The notes under the pieces: model-generated | Told to the model about the DNA's origin: nothing | Database searches by the model: none | What the model saw: only the letters and a program-made list of their open reading frames with translations | Program-made: the position numbers and the translations under genes | Shown: piece after piece, positions 10,501 through 22,399 of the stretch | How the letters are laid out: every line of letters begins with the position of its first letter | Position numbering within the stretch: position 1 is the first letter of the stretch | Source: Oscarella lobularis | Taxonomy: Eukaryota > Porifera > Homoscleromorpha > Homosclerophorida > Oscarellidae | DNA: 64,000 nt | Assembly (NCBI RefSeq): GCF_947507565.1 | Contig: NC_089177.1 | Coordinates: 3,534,001-3,598,000 of the forward strand | Direction: 5' to 3'

Positions 10501-13500
10501 CTAATAATGCCTAAACAGCTTGCCCAAACGCGCTAGCCCTTGCGCGTAGCCGTAGCTGCGCCCAAAGAAAGTCCCCACCGTCGAAAACGAGACTTCCTTG
10601 CTTTTCTCACGCCGTCCGGACTCCTCCTGCAGCCACATTGCAAGTACTGTCCCTTTCGAATGCGTTTCGAACCTCTGATCACCATGGCTTAAGCGGAAAG
10701 CGTTGCGATGCCACATCTCGACGTTTCCGCAGTAGAGCCCGGATAATAATAGTTTGATTTCTAAATCATTCAATAGACCGGCCGTGTCGACTCGCCGATC
10801 TTTCAAAAACTCCCGACTGAAGCTGCGCACTAATTGTTGCTACGTCGAGAGTCACCTGTACGCTTGCTACGTCATCCACAGCGGTCACACTGAAAACGTA
10901 CGCAATAATCATCTTCGAATCCGCCTCACTTTTCGCCGGATCCACGGAGCGAATAACTCCCATAAACTGCTCGGCGGTCACCTCACTGAAAATCAATGAA
11001 TATATAAAATAGGTTATAGATGTGATGATAGCATCTGACCTTTTTCCTTCGAGTGCCTGCATAACATCAGCCACCAGTTCACTCTGCTCGGATTTGTCCT
11101 GACTACGAAGAGCGTCCAAAAACGGCGAAGAGCTACTAGCAGTCTAAAGAGAACATGTATACAATAAACTGACATTTTTATATATATCCTACTTCTGTCA
11201 ACAATTCTTGATAGTCGATAATATCAGATTCTTTTGATGCTGCCATTTCCTCAGCCGTTTGCACGAGAGCGGCGACAGACGCTTGAGATTTCGCCACATA
11301 GACAGACGAAAGAGCGGAGGTGAGCTCGTCCTTTGACACGGTGCCCTGACCATCCAATCAGCCCTCAACGTTTCTACCTTCTATCCCTAAGACCTCACCT
11401 TGTTTCCTTCGTCCGTTTTCTTGAGAGCTTCTAGGAGACTGTCCTGTTTTCGCTTTTGCCGATGATAGACGTCTTCTAGTACCTAGAAACGAATGTTGTC
11501 CAAAGAAGAAAAAACTTTTTTTTTAATTACTTCATTGCCGAGGATTCGCTCAAACAAGTCGATTCGTTCATCTCGATTAGCCAATCGCGCGCAAGCGTCG
11601 TGAAGATTGTAGCCCCACTCGGCGACAAGCGACGGTTCGACGAAGCGTTGCTGAAGATACGCGTAGACAAAATTGCCAAAACTATCAACATTTTCCTGGG
11701 CAAAAAAACTCCATATTCCTCGCCCCCCAAAAAAACCGGCTCACCAAACCTGTTTTTGTTGAGATCTCGCTTCCCACACTTCATTGATCAATTGCAAAAT
11801 CTCTTTCTTTCCCAGATGCCGATTTCTCACTTGCCCTTCGAATTTCAAATACTTCGGCACTTCGTCGCCAGTTCCCTGCCCTTCGAAGTACTCCGCCTGT
11901 TGGACGTCTTCGAGACTTTTCCCCGTAAGCTGAGCGACGAGAACGTCGACGATTTCGTCGCTCGTTCGACCGTCGGTGAGCTCTTGCCACTTTTCCGCGC
12001 CGCCCTCGACGAAATCCGCGCATCTATCCCACTCAGGTCTGCGCAAGACAAAAAAAACGATTAGCGTTTTAAAATCGTTTCTTGTTTTCTTTACCGCGGG
12101 GTCGAACTTCTCTTCAAGAGCTCGTTTTCGTGAGCGAACTTGTCGCGCTGAGTCAGCAACTCTTTGTGAACGGCAAGCAGAGTGCTACAACAAAGATATT
12201 TCACTAATAAACACTTTTGTCTCCCTCCTTGCCTATGTTCCTGCATTAGTGCCTTAAAGTCGTTCGTCGTTTTTTCCGATTCTTCAGCCAGTGCCTAAGG
12301 TACGCGTAGGAATTTATTGAGAAAAAGTTTCTGCAATTGTACATTGGCTTTCTCTTCGAGTTGCTCGAATTCCTGCCTCGGTACGACGTCCTGATAATCC
12401 GCCAGAACGCCGTTAAGTCGCTGCTGACATCGTTTCAAATCCTCACGCGCTCGACTATGAGAATCAGACATCAACACACATAGGTTCTTTGTATTCAATT
12501 ATACTTGAGCATCATTTTTAATAGCACTGGATCTTCGTCGTCATTTGCGTGGCCTTTTCCGCTGTCCTGCTGTTGAAATCGAAGCTCGTTGATTTCCGTT
12601 ATCAGCAGCTTTCTGGGGAAATTCTTTCGTCTCGTTAAATTTATTTAGCTAGCGCTTTGAAACTCGCCTGGCATCCGCTTCGTCTCTGTACTGTCTATAG
12701 GCAGTGGATAGTTCTTCGGTGAGCTACACGCGAATGACTTGCAAGATAATATATATCTCTCTAAGTAGAGTCCTTCCTACTTTGTCAACTTGAGCCTGTA
12801 ACGAAGCCTTTTCGTCGCTACAGAAAAAAGGGTTAGTGAGGTCAACGCTTTCTGAGATTATTCCCCTACTTGAAGGAATCGATGATCTTGCACAATTTTT
12901 TGTTCTCCTGCTTCAAATTAGACACATCTAAAAGCAAGACAGTCCAGCGTTGGTACATGCTCACGTGGAACCATACCGGCTTTTTCTTCTCCCCTTATGG
13001 ACATGATTCGTCTCTCGCACTCTTCCTCCACCGTCTTCAGAGCGGTCTAAAAAAGGCAAGTTATTAATTAAAAAGGAGGTCTCAAATACGCCTTTCTTCA
13101 CACCGACGTGGACTTCAAGAAACAGACTCCTGATCTCACAGGTAAAATACACAGACAAGACAAAAGACGCGTGCTTATATACATGCAATTAAAAAATTCA
13201 TTTCGAATTTCTTCTTTTCCTTGCGGTACCTGTAGCGGTTGTAGTCGTTCGATTTCCTCCTCTTGCCATCTCACAATCAAATCATACTCGTTCTTTATCG
13301 CTGACATGAGGGGTTTGTATGTCTTGAAATCTTCCATTAGATACTCAAAGACCTCGCGATGAACCTGTCCAATAAGAAATTTTTAAAAAAGGATTAATTA
13401 TTTAATTAATTAATTAATTAAATTTGACGTGCTAATTTACCTGAAGTCTCAATGGATTGGGCCCCTGTGGGGGACATTCTAAAATTTTCAATTCCTTTTC

Positions 13501-13882
13501 CAAGTACGATTCGAGTTGACTCAAAAATCGCGGTTTCGGTATTATGGACGCTGGAAGTTCGGCTCCAGACGGCTCGATCGCCTTGTCTCGATTCATTGAT
13601 CTGGGCCGATGAACTTGGCCCAAAGACAGCGATGACGTCACGGCAGCGACGCCGTGAACTGGCCAACTATCCAGCTCACCTGGCTGGCCTTCTAGACCCG
13701 GCTACGGAATAAAGGAAGGTTACCGAAGCGCATGCGTCGATTCCACGCTTTTTTGCCTTTAGTGCTAGTCTCGATGGTAAGGCGTATTGGTTTTGATCTC
13801 CTTTTAGCTTGTAAATTGGTCCGAAGCGCTTGCGAGAGCTGTCGGATGCTTTGGGAATCGTTTTTGTACTTGCGTCGGCCAT
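10501..13882 (-). CDS. TSNAXIP1: TSNAXIP1-like protein (translin-associated factor X interacting)
   Basis: Coiled-coil protein homologous to TSNAXIP1, a partner of translin-associated factor X known mainly from testis and ciliated cells. The start is set at 13882 (MADASTKTIPKASD). Diagnostic segments in order are KPRFLSQLESYLEKELKILE, LMEDFKTYKPLMSAIKNEYD and RPEWDRCADFVEGGAEKWQ with TSDEIVDVLVAQL; GDEVPKYLKFEGQVRNRHLG, KKEILQLINEVWEAR and EVTAEQFMGVIRSVDP follow. These line up with the N-terminal, central and EF-like C-terminal parts of the human protein as I remember it. About fifteen short introns interrupt it. The C-terminal exon (about 10830-10501) continues in frame and is rich in hydrophobic and basic residues. 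It is downstream of the sulfatase gene on the same strand, about 200 bp away. Confidence 0.85.
13394..13422. repeat. (TTAA)n palindromic tract in TSNAXIP1 intron
   Basis: Run of AATT/TTAA units. Similar tracts occur in introns near 25312-25335, 28677-28695, 53315-53340, 54293-54308 and 58266-58285. Confidence 0.85.
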
Positions 13883-14083
13883 TTTGGACGTCTACAAGAA
13901 TTCTGCTCACTATATTTATTCATAAAGTGTTTTCTGACCTTGTCTAGGTAGAGGGAACTTCGCAAACGGAAGGAAAGAAGAAGATCGAGGTTTGCGCGTT
14001 TCCTTGGCACCAAAGCTAGCGCGCGCGATAGATGACGTGCTCAAAAAAATGCAGATTAGACAAAAAAAATATTGCTTCCGTAC

Positions 14084-15936
14084 TTAGCATCCTGGACGTG
14101 CAGAACACCAACCGACCTTGCTCGCGGGAACCGGCAGATCCGATCCCCACAGCGCAAAGTGAGGATCACACATATTCATCTCCGCCTTGGCAGGAACCAA
14201 CTTCGCTTTGTGAGCCTTCACATCCTCGTCAATCGCTTTCATAACCGTCTCATATTCAACCGATTTCTCGCTGATGGGATAAGCCTCACTCGGATCGTGC
14301 TCCAAGTGATAGAGCAGCGGCTGGCTACTGGCAACAGTGCAGTGACAATTCTCTCGTTGATAATCCGGACACGGTGTGCCGTCGTAACGAGTCAACGGCG
14401 GCACGGAAACAGATATTTCCCCCCAAGTCAGATAATGGGCTTTATACTCATTTCGTCGAGCGGCAAACATTGTGTCGCCTCGATACAGAAAGAGAGTACG
14501 GTTGATTGACGTCTCGTCCGTCGCGCCTGTCATCAAATTCGCCAAACTTAGTCCATCGTAGATTCGATCTTGTTCCACTTTTGCACCCGCCAAATCCATA
14601 ATAGTAGGATAGATGTCCATGAGACTAGAAACCTGCATTGATACCTAAGCAAAAACGTTACCATGGTACATACTCTGTAGACTGAATTTTCCTACTGTAC
14701 TTGATTGGGTTTGATAGTGCCTGGCCACCAAGCAATGCCGGGCGTTCGAAAGCCGCCGTCCCACGTAGTCGCTTTGCCACCGCGCAATAAGCCAGCCGAT
14801 CCAACGTCGTCTTTACGAACTCCTTGTAACAAAAACTAATATTAGCATCAATAATTTGAAGAAGTGTTTACCTGGTGTTTTTATTCCCGTTCTATTTTTT
14901 AATGATTCGTACAGTGCCGGTCCGTTGTCGCTAGCAAAGAATACCATGGTGTTCGTTTCGAGATTCATCTCTTTGAGCTTGTCCATAATCTGTCCAATCG
15001 ACCAATCCATTTCGGCGGCCGCGTCGCCATATTCGCCGCGAATAGAACTGTTCTTAAAGGCATTCGACGAATAAACGGGTAAGTGAGTGCAGTCGGGAGC
15101 GTAGTAGAGAAAAAACGGATTGGCTCGATTTTCTTCGATGAATTTCAGAGCTTCGCTGGTGTACATAGGAGTGAGCCAGTCGAACGGAATGTAAGTATGT
15201 TGAGCCTTCTGAGTCTTTGCGCCAGGGGAAATAGCCGCGTGATCAACGGCAAGACGACCTAGTATAGTCGTGTTGTGCATGAGAGGACATCTTGCCGTTG
15301 TCCCATTGTAAGTAAACGCTTCGCCGTGAGTAAAAGCAGAAAAGTACGCCTCGTCGAAACCGCGAGACGTGGGAAGATACTGAGGCCTTTGACCCAAGTG
15401 CCATTTACCTAAAAATTCATTTAAAAATACATAATCTCCCATTTCTTCTCTAATGACCTATCATTTTCGTTTTGTATCCCTTCTGGCTTCTCAGCGCGTC
15501 GGCGATCGTGACTTCGTCGAGCGATAAACCGCCGACGCTATCGTCGGCGAATACGGCGTCGACGCCGAGACTGTAGCCAAGTGCGCTGTCGTTTCGATAG
15601 GCCCCGTTTCGCACGGGAAGTCGACCGGTGAGGAGAGCGGCGCGCGACGGCGAGCAAAGCGGCGCCGCCGTGTACATTTGCGTGAAGCGGACGCCTTCGG
15701 CGGCCATGCGATTGAGACGCGGTGTGCTCGTCGTCGGATGACCGAAGACCTGGGGGAGAGGGGGGAGGAGCCATCTTGAAGGGAGCACGTTTGGGAGATC
15801 GACTTTGTTCTCTTCCAACCTGAGGATCTCCCCAGCCGAAATCGTCTGCTAAAATGACAATGAAATTAGGCGTCGCATAGCTGTCGGCGATGAGGAAGGT
15901 CGCCGATAAGAGGAGAACGAGCTCGATTGGAGACAT
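14084..15936 (-). CDS. GALNS-type sulfatase (N-acetylgalactosamine-6-sulfatase family)
   Basis: Secreted or lysosomal sulfatase that would remove sulfate from glycosaminoglycan sugars. The start at 15936 gives a signal peptide ([15 protein letters not shown]) followed by [15 protein letters not shown], which contributes calcium ligands. The sulfatase signature [12 protein letters not shown] holds the cysteine converted to formylglycine; KWHLG, HLPVY and [10 protein letters not shown] follow. C-terminal features such as [37 protein letters not shown] and [12 protein letters not shown] resemble human GALNS more than arylsulfatase A. Five or so exons; the stop is at 14086-14084. All catalytic motifs I can check are present. 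The upstream region around 15940-16046 has a degraded copy at 18031-18125. Confidence 0.9.
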
Positions 15937-16107
15937 GGTGTGATGACGTCAATCGGTCTTGCGCATTTCATGGCGACTCAACAAACTAAGAGAAAATATT
16001 TAATTAAGCGCCTCGGCAAAAAAATAAGATCTAGGATCTGTCAGCATTGCAATGTTTTGATTTTAATTTCATTCTTCCCTTCTCCCTTTTTTCTCTAACC
16101 GGGTTTA

Positions 16108-16317
16108 TTAATTCTCGTGTCTCGCAACGGCACGAATCGATTTGAAGGCGTAAAATGAGTCGAAACGACTAAGGGGCCCCCCGTTCGTGTTGTACCTCGA
16201 TCGAGCTAGCTCCCGCGAGGCTTGATCATTGACATTATTTCGTCCTTCTTCCGCAGTTCCTTCGTCTTCGCCATGCATGCTGTTTCGAGCGGCGAGGAAG
16301 TTACGATGCTCGCTCAT
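16108..16317 (-). CDS. small hypothetical protein
   Basis: A 69-codon frame with several starting features: GGAGGAAAATG context upstream and a stop at 16110-16108. The product is hydrophilic, with an acidic start (HGEDEGTAEEGRN) and a C-terminal FDSFYAFKSIRAVARHEN. I recognise no family. It lies upstream of the sulfatase promoter on the same strand and could instead be chance. Confidence 0.3.
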   Translation of the reverse strand: MSEHRNFLAARNSMHGEDEGTAEEGRNNVNDQASRELARSRYNTNGGPLSRFDSFYAFKSIRAVARHEN

Positions 16318-16683
16318 TTTCCTCCTCTCTCTTCCTTTTCTTCACCAAGACCATCCGAAACGACGTCTTCGATCAACTAAATCGTCCTGAGGCCGATCGC
16401 GAAGGCATAAATCGCCCAATCACAGTGTAGCATCGCAATTTCAGATTTGCAGCCGGGAATTTCACTTGCGGCGCGCGAAACGAAGACCCTTCGAAAAGAA
16501 ATACACGCGGTCGGCGAATCGCTCGAACACGAGGAGCTGCCATGTTTCTAGCGCCAAATCGAAGGGATTAGGTGACGTAAAGAGCACGTGTAAAATTGGC
16601 GCGAATTTCAGCAGCAAATCAGCGTATCGTTGCCTTGGTGAATTGATCACATAAATGATGTCTTTGGCTATTGCATCATCTTC

Positions 16684-16720
16684 GATATAAAAGCGACTGG
16701 GCCACCGCCCAATCTTCAGT
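16684..16720 (+). promoter_or_regulatory. TATA box plus TCAGT initiator
   Basis: GATATAAAAG at 16684-16693 is followed about 30 bp later by TTCAGTCTT at 16715-16723. The same spacing and initiator occur in front of the two CUB-like genes at 38234 and 40768. It could drive the small gene starting at 17151 through a long 5' leader; 16721-17150 has no convincing coding frame but has a donor-like AAGGTATGT near 16955. Confidence 0.45.
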
Positions 16721-17150
16721 CTTGCGCTAGGGTGGGGGATGCCAACGGGCTGAACCCTTGAGGTTGATCGTGAGCTGGGGAAGCTGATCGTTGGTCATCA
16801 AGCGTTTTGTCTTTTGTCGATCCTTACTGAAGCTGCTAGGCACAGTGGATGGGCGTTGCGACGCTAAGATCGGCACTGGGGGTCATAAAGGTCGTGGACG
16901 GCTTCGATTTGCGAAGTCAGGCGTCTCGCGTTAAGCCGAGTGGGGCGTCTGGCTAAGGTATGTCACTTTCCGCCAAAGAAACGTGTGGGGGCCCAGTGTC
17001 TCGTGGCATTTCCTCACTCGGATTAGCAATCTATACCCGAAAGATGACCTGACCCCCAGGACACAAAAAACGCTGACCTTCTATTGGTGGACTTTGGCAA
17101 TCGCTTCGTAAATCCTCTCCCGACACGGTAGTCTCGGTTCTTGCGAAAAA

Positions 17151-17492
17151 ATGTCATCAATCCACCCGAAAGACTACGGCCTCTATGAGGCCCCGGTACG
17201 ACGCGGTCGGGGGGACGGTGTGGGAGAGCCGTTCTCGATCCAGGCCGTACCGGTCGTGATTGGGCCTATGAAGCAAGGTCTCGCTCTCAACATTTTTGGG
17301 CCACTAACTGCGTTCGAACCTCCACGTGGTGTGGCCTGGGTTATGCCAATACGAACGCCTCGCAAAAAGGTACGTACTCGGACAAATAGAACAGTTTTTA
17401 TCTTTCTCTCTTTTTAGGCGCTCTACATGCAAGGTGAGGACATCGGCTCGATGGAGCCGAAAAGCCGCTCAAGAAAGGATTTTATAGTTAGA
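17151..17492 (+). CDS. small two-exon orphan gene
   Basis: ATG at 17151 in context AAAAATG, exon 17151-17369, donor AAG|GTACGT, acceptor TTTTTAG, second exon 17418-17492 ending TAG; in frame, 97 aa. The product starts MSSIHPKDYGLYEAPVRR, has a hydrophobic middle (QAVPVVIGPMKQGLALNIFG) and a basic tail (KKPLKKGFYS). I recognise no family. The clean splice signals support a real gene; function unknown. Confidence 0.5.
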
Positions 17493-17924
17493 AACTAATT
17501 GTCTGTCTATGCACGTGTGTAGACTACGCATTCGATTGAATTTTTTCGCATTTGCAAGCCGTCTTTTCAGCGAGCGCCTGCCTCGATCGATCTTTCCACG
17601 TGTAGCCGCGAGGCACTCCCGGATTGGCTTCTACGTGAAATGGCTGGAAAAGGCTGCGCACGAGCTCGTCGTGGACGACTCGCTTCGATGCTCGCTCCAA
17701 AAACGCGTTCTACTCTCTCGACAGGGCTCCGAGTCATTTTTTCGCCGATCTTGCCCTTCGTCGAGCGTGAGAAGAAGAAGAAGCGAAGCGTTCGTTGTCG
17801 ACTTGCGAGAGCCCTTTCTCGAGCCGTTCGTGCGTTCGCAGAGCGGTGGCCGGCTGAATGTACGTTTTCCACTTCAAACTCTTTTCATCCGCCGTGTTTC
17901 GACAGATCTGCAGCCATTTAGAAC

Positions 17925-18012
17925 ATGGACGATCGCCTTTCTTCTCTTCCTCGTCGCCGGGACCTATGCGGCGCCTAATTTCACTCTCATTTTTTTTGCT
18001 GACGATTTAGAA
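17925..18012 (+). pseudogene. relic of sulfatase N-terminus
   Basis: Reads AFLLFLVAGTYAAPNF followed by FADDL in one frame, clearly like the signal peptide and [11 protein letters not shown] start of the sulfatase at 15936. It has no matching start codon and loses similarity at once after the DD motif. It is in the opposite orientation to the adjacent copy of the sulfatase upstream region, so the duplicate was rearranged. Confidence 0.55.
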
Positions 18013-18017
18013 AGGAC

Positions 18018-18125
18018 ACGAGCTCGTGACGTGATGACGTCATTTGGTCTTGCGCATGTTTCACAGTGATTAAAAAAACTAAGAAAACATTTAAGCGTGT
18101 CAGCAAATATAAGACCTGAGATCTA
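18018..18125. repeat. degraded copy of sulfatase upstream region
   Basis: TGATGACGTCA, TGGTCTTGCGCAT, AACTAAGAAAA and AGACCTGAGATCT align in order and orientation with 15940-16046 just upstream of the sulfatase start (TGATGACGTCAATCGGTCTT and onward). By eye about three quarters of bases match. Confidence 0.6.
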
Positions 18126-18126
18126 T

Positions 18127-20180
18127 CTATGTATCCTTTTCCAGCAGAAAGGAATTGTAAGCTCCAAGGCCAGCCAAAATTCCTATTTCATTAGATTTCA
18201 CGTTTTTGGACCTTAGCATATATCCGCAAAATTCATTTAGACAGACAGTCTCTCCATTTCTAAAAATAAATGAGCCTCTGCCGAGATTGTACGAGAGCGC
18301 GCGTCTTACCTCACATACGCTCCATACGTTCCAAATTCATCGACAACGTCCACTTCTTGCAGTTGAGTCTGACTTGGCTCTCCGTACCGAATAATGTAAT
18401 TCTTACTAGTGGGCGGTCGTATTCGTTCCACTAGCACAAATCCGCTCCTCTCACTCGTGCCATCAATCTCCAGCAGTTTCCTCTTCAGACAGTCATCAAA
18501 AAAATTATTTCCTATACCAAAGAAATTCTTTTTTGCCACCATTGCTACAGTAAATTTTGTGACCTCCGCCTTCTCTTTGTGGCTTCAAGACGTATTGGTC
18601 AGGACAAGCCAAGGCCATTGCAGTAGCCTCGTCACCCTCGCAACACTTAATTGAAAGAGAGATTCAAAGGTACTTGCAAAGTATGTATACACTATTAATT
18701 CTTACTCGAGCTAGCGAGTATTGGCGACAGAATGTAGCCCTGAGACGCTTGATCAATTCAGAATCGTCTACGAACCTAGACAAATATAAATTTTGCATAT
18801 TGATACTTCAGCATTAGAGATCTTAGAGTCTTTTTACCTTTCAAGTACTCCTGGTTTGGAGAGCTCCTGCTGAACTTTTTTGGTGCCAGTCAAGTGAAGT
18901 GCGACAGACGGTGACTGAATGCTTTTTGACCGTTCCAAAAGTAAACGAGCCTCCCAGTGCTAAACAAAGAACATTATAGAATGATTAAATGACTTCTTTT
19001 TCATTATTCTGCCTTTTTGGTGGAATAGTGTTTTGGTAGAAAAGCGCCTCGGAAGTAGCACACGGCAACTTCGTCTGTTCCGCTAAAAATAATAACAATA
19101 CTAAAGTTCGCAGCCTATCGCGTTTGATTACATACATAATTAATTTCTTGTCGTCGTCTAGTTTTGCTTCCATTGTACCTCCTTCAATGATGTCATCGAA
19201 AGGGACAAGAATAGAGCGAATGGAATAGCTAGCAAAAACGTCATGATCACCATGGAATTCCTACTATGTATGGGGCCTACTTTTCGTATAAGTCAAGTTC
19301 CATTGCAAATATATCAAAGATATTTCTCTCCAGTGGCTCGGTAATAAAAGCAATAACGGCCCTTTATGATAACAGTATACCTCGCTATGTCGCGGAGCCC
19401 AGACATGTCCGCCTTACTTGGGAGACCCGTACTCCTTGAAAGCGACCGCTAATCCTTTAGTGAAGTCATGAATTACAAAATTAGACGGTATCTTGTCTTC
19501 ATAGTCCGCTGATACGCCGCCATGAAGAAGACTATATGTATAGCTGAAAAGACACTGAATAAATCTTATTGCTAAACGTAGGGGTTTTATCGTACCGATG
19601 AAGCAAAGGCATTCGTTCGGAAATTCCGCCAAGTGAAGCAGCAATCATGTTGAATTCGAGCTGCTGCAAGCTCGTCAGACTACATCCGGTTTTCTTTTTC
19701 GATTCCAACATATAATCCGATCTCATCAATATCAAAGCAGGCCTCTGAGAAAGAACAAAAAAAGGTGACGTCACACAGAAAAGAAAAGCAAGTCACACCT
19801 TCACAGATTCTCTACTCGTCGTTTTTAAAATTTCGACTAAATTTCCCGTGAAATCATCTGCTGCGGCAACGCTAAAGAATAAAAGAATCAGCTCGCACGT
19901 GACGTACATCTATTACAATAAAGTAGGCGGTACCCTACTTCGTCAAGGACTCCACTAGAAACTTCGTATCCATGCTGACGCGATCGAGAAGCAAGGAAAA
20001 GTCGCTTTGCAGTGATTTTGCATACTCCATTTCCGATTGGGGAAACGGTGTAGGAAAAAGGCAAAAGGGAGCGTAAATTGCGCTCAGATCGGGTCCCGCT
20101 ACGTTGGGATCTTGTAGCAATTCGATTCGATGGTGAAGGGCAAACAGCTTCGCTTTCCTTACGATTTCGCTCACATCCAT
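18127..20180 (-). CDS. GSS: glutathione synthetase
   Basis: Eukaryotic glutathione synthetase, which joins gamma-glutamylcysteine and glycine using ATP in the second step of glutathione synthesis in the cytosol. The start at 20180 gives [17 protein letters not shown]. Landmarks are [13 protein letters not shown] (as YAPFTLFPS in human), [71 protein letters not shown] and the C-terminal glycine-rich segment [11 protein letters not shown], with stop at 18129-18127. There are about ten exons. The C-terminal loop is shorter and less glycine-rich than the human GGVAAGVAV. It starts 130 bp from the divergent ANKRD11/12-like gene. Confidence 0.92.
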
Positions 20181-20310
20181 GATAACAATTCAAGGCACGT
20201 GAGTGCAGAATGGTGCAGATCCTGTCACGTGCTCTTCCAGAGTCGTATCTAACGCGCTACAGCATCGAACTTTGGCGCGAGAAACGAATACGCGAGGACT
20301 CGTTCCTGCG
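20181..20310. promoter_or_regulatory. shared promoter, GSS and ANKRD11/12-like gene
   Basis: About 130 bp separate the two divergent start codons (20180 on minus, 20311 on plus). It contains repeated CACGTG-like elements (CACGTGAGTG near 20194, TCACGTGCTC near 20225). An earlier in-frame ATG for the plus gene exists at 20203. Confidence 0.5.
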
Positions 20311-22320
20311 ATGGAAATTGACGCGTGCGAGACCGAGTCGGCTTTGATGCCGACTCGAAACGTTGGTTCGAATACCGATAAGACTCCAAAATCGTCGCGA
20401 AAGCGTCGATCGTCGACGCCGTGTCCCGAAAGTGGTCGTACACCTTCGACTGGGCTGGAGACGACGCCGAAATCGGTGTCTATGAGGTCGAACGATTCGA
20501 CGCCGTCGCGAGTGCCTCACGCTTGCAAAAGAAAAGCGCTTCATTTCGGTGCGTGTCGCCTCGAACGAGATCCGGCCTCGAGTCGTCACCCCTCGTCCTT
20601 TTAGAGTCCCCCAAGGCGCCAATTTCGATCGCGAGCGGTCTAACGGAGCGCCAACAGTTAAGCCTGCTGCTGGAAATGACGGCGAACGAGAAGAATCAGA
20701 CAGCGAATCGGCGAAGCGAACGATCGAGTTCCCGTATTAAAATAGGCGGTAAACGAACGAACTGGAGAATACACAAGCGAAACGAACGCGGCGAGACGCC
20801 ACTACACGTCGCCTGCATCAGAGGCGATTCGGACGCCGTGCAAAAGTTGATTGAACAAGGCGCGCAAATCAATTGCGGAGATCACGCAGGTTGATTCAAT
20901 AACGAATTGTTGATGACGTCATATAATCACATATAGGATGGACCCCATTGCACGAGGCGGCCAATCACGGACACGGTGAAATTGTTAGGATTTTATTGGA
21001 GAATGGAGCTGATCCAAATGCCCTTGGAATGGATGATATCACTCCACTTCAAGATGCCATCACAAACGGTCACAATGAGGTAAAAGAGAGAGAGATCACA
21101 GTCATTAATTAAAATAATATATACCTGTTACAGGTGGTGACTATTTTGATTGAGATTGGAGACGCCGACTCTCGTATTCAAAATGCCGCGGGCCAGAATG
21201 CAATAGACTTGGCTAAAGAGATGAATCAAACCGATCTAGTTCAACGTCTTCTCCAAAAGGAATCGCACCGGCAAAAGAATTCGATTTCCGACGGCAGCGA
21301 TCTGTGTTGCACGCCTCTCGACCACGAGGAATTAAAAACGCGAGAGGAAAGTCCCCGCGAAGAGAATTCAAAAGAGATCATTCTCGCGGAGGATGATTCT
21401 CCTCTTATTGATGCGGAACATCTAAAGGGATTCGTCCTGGGAGAAATACTGGGACACAGGCGAGATGAAGGAGAAGAGGAAAGCCCAGTGGCACTATTGC
21501 CTGAAGTAGAGCAAATAGAGCCTCTTTCCTCGCCCCTTTCCTCTCCAAAGAAGACTTCCACCAACCCTAATTATTCCCCAACCCTTGTGCCTAAAAAACG
21601 ACTCGTTCAGCAGTGGGTAAGAATTCAATTAGGTAGTGTATTGGGTAGAAATTTACTTTGCCGTCAGACTGGAAAGCGGTTTGATGATTGGGTTGAAAAA
21701 ATTGCGGATGAGTGGGATTTTAGCGAGGCTCTGTTTCTCACTAAGAACTACACGTTGGTAAATCCCAACGAATCTTGCAATGAGGTACAATGCATTAATT
21801 GCTATCGACTGGACACAAACGGAGGTTCTTCTCTTAGACTCAATCTGAGCTAAAACGTTTGCTTACTAAGCACAAAACTGAGAAGGTAGGTAAATGGGAG
21901 CGGGACCAGACTCCAAATATTTATAATGTATACCTTTTTGCTGCAAAGGAAAAGTTGATTCTTGCGTTTGAAATGAGGCTATTTCGCGCGCTCTGGGACA
22001 CGAGCCCACTCCAGCCAAGTGGTGGTGTAGCATTTTGTGATACAATGAAGCCACGAGTTCCAACCGAAAGCCCAACCATTTATCCCCCACGAGAATCTCT
22101 GCTGAAAGACACTAGAGACAAATACAACCAAGCAGCGGTGCGTAAACACGTGCCCAAACAGTATAAGAGTACAAATTATTCATAGGAATGCTTACGTCTG
22201 AGACAACAAGCCGAACTGGACACGTTCGAAGCGCTGGGAAAACTCTACGGGAATTCTCAAAATTTAGAACAGGCTTTTATTGAACCTTTTTTAATTAAAA
22301 CGTCTTCTTATAAACAATAA
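20311..22320 (+). CDS. ankyrin-repeat protein of the ANKRD11/ANKRD12 family
   Basis: Probable chromatin co-regulator. Exon 1 (20311-20549) ends at TTTCG|GTGCGTG and joins 20605 in frame. The block [21 protein letters not shown] then [18 protein letters not shown] matches LSERQQIALLMQM and [18 protein letters not shown] in ANKRD11/12 as remembered. Ankyrin repeats continue with [36 protein letters not shown] and [16 protein letters not shown]. The C-terminal half has no named domain but ends with a coil ([20 protein letters not shown]). It is much shorter than vertebrate ANKRD11. The stop TAA (22318-22320) overlaps an AATAAA signal. It converges with the chromodomain gene 80 bp away. Confidence 0.75.
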
Positions 22321-22399
22321 AGAAAGACCGTTATTGACACTGCAACACAACACAACCGAACGAATGTCTGTTGTCTATAGGGGGCAGCAAAAGACAACG

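Noticed and set aside
16721-17150. 7SK, RNase P or telomerase RNA gene
   Set aside because: I looked for the conserved core motifs of each and found none; a plain 5' leader or intergenic DNA is simpler.
17640-17921. Basic frame starting MAGKGCARARRGRLAS that slightly recalls histone H2A
   Set aside because: Only the first few residues and an AGL-like stretch resemble H2A; the histone-fold core is missing. Left unassigned.
17509-17924. Start of a 186-codon plus-strand frame leading into the sulfatase relic
   Set aside because: Residues before the relic match nothing I know, and the frame ends soon after it. Treated as chance extension.
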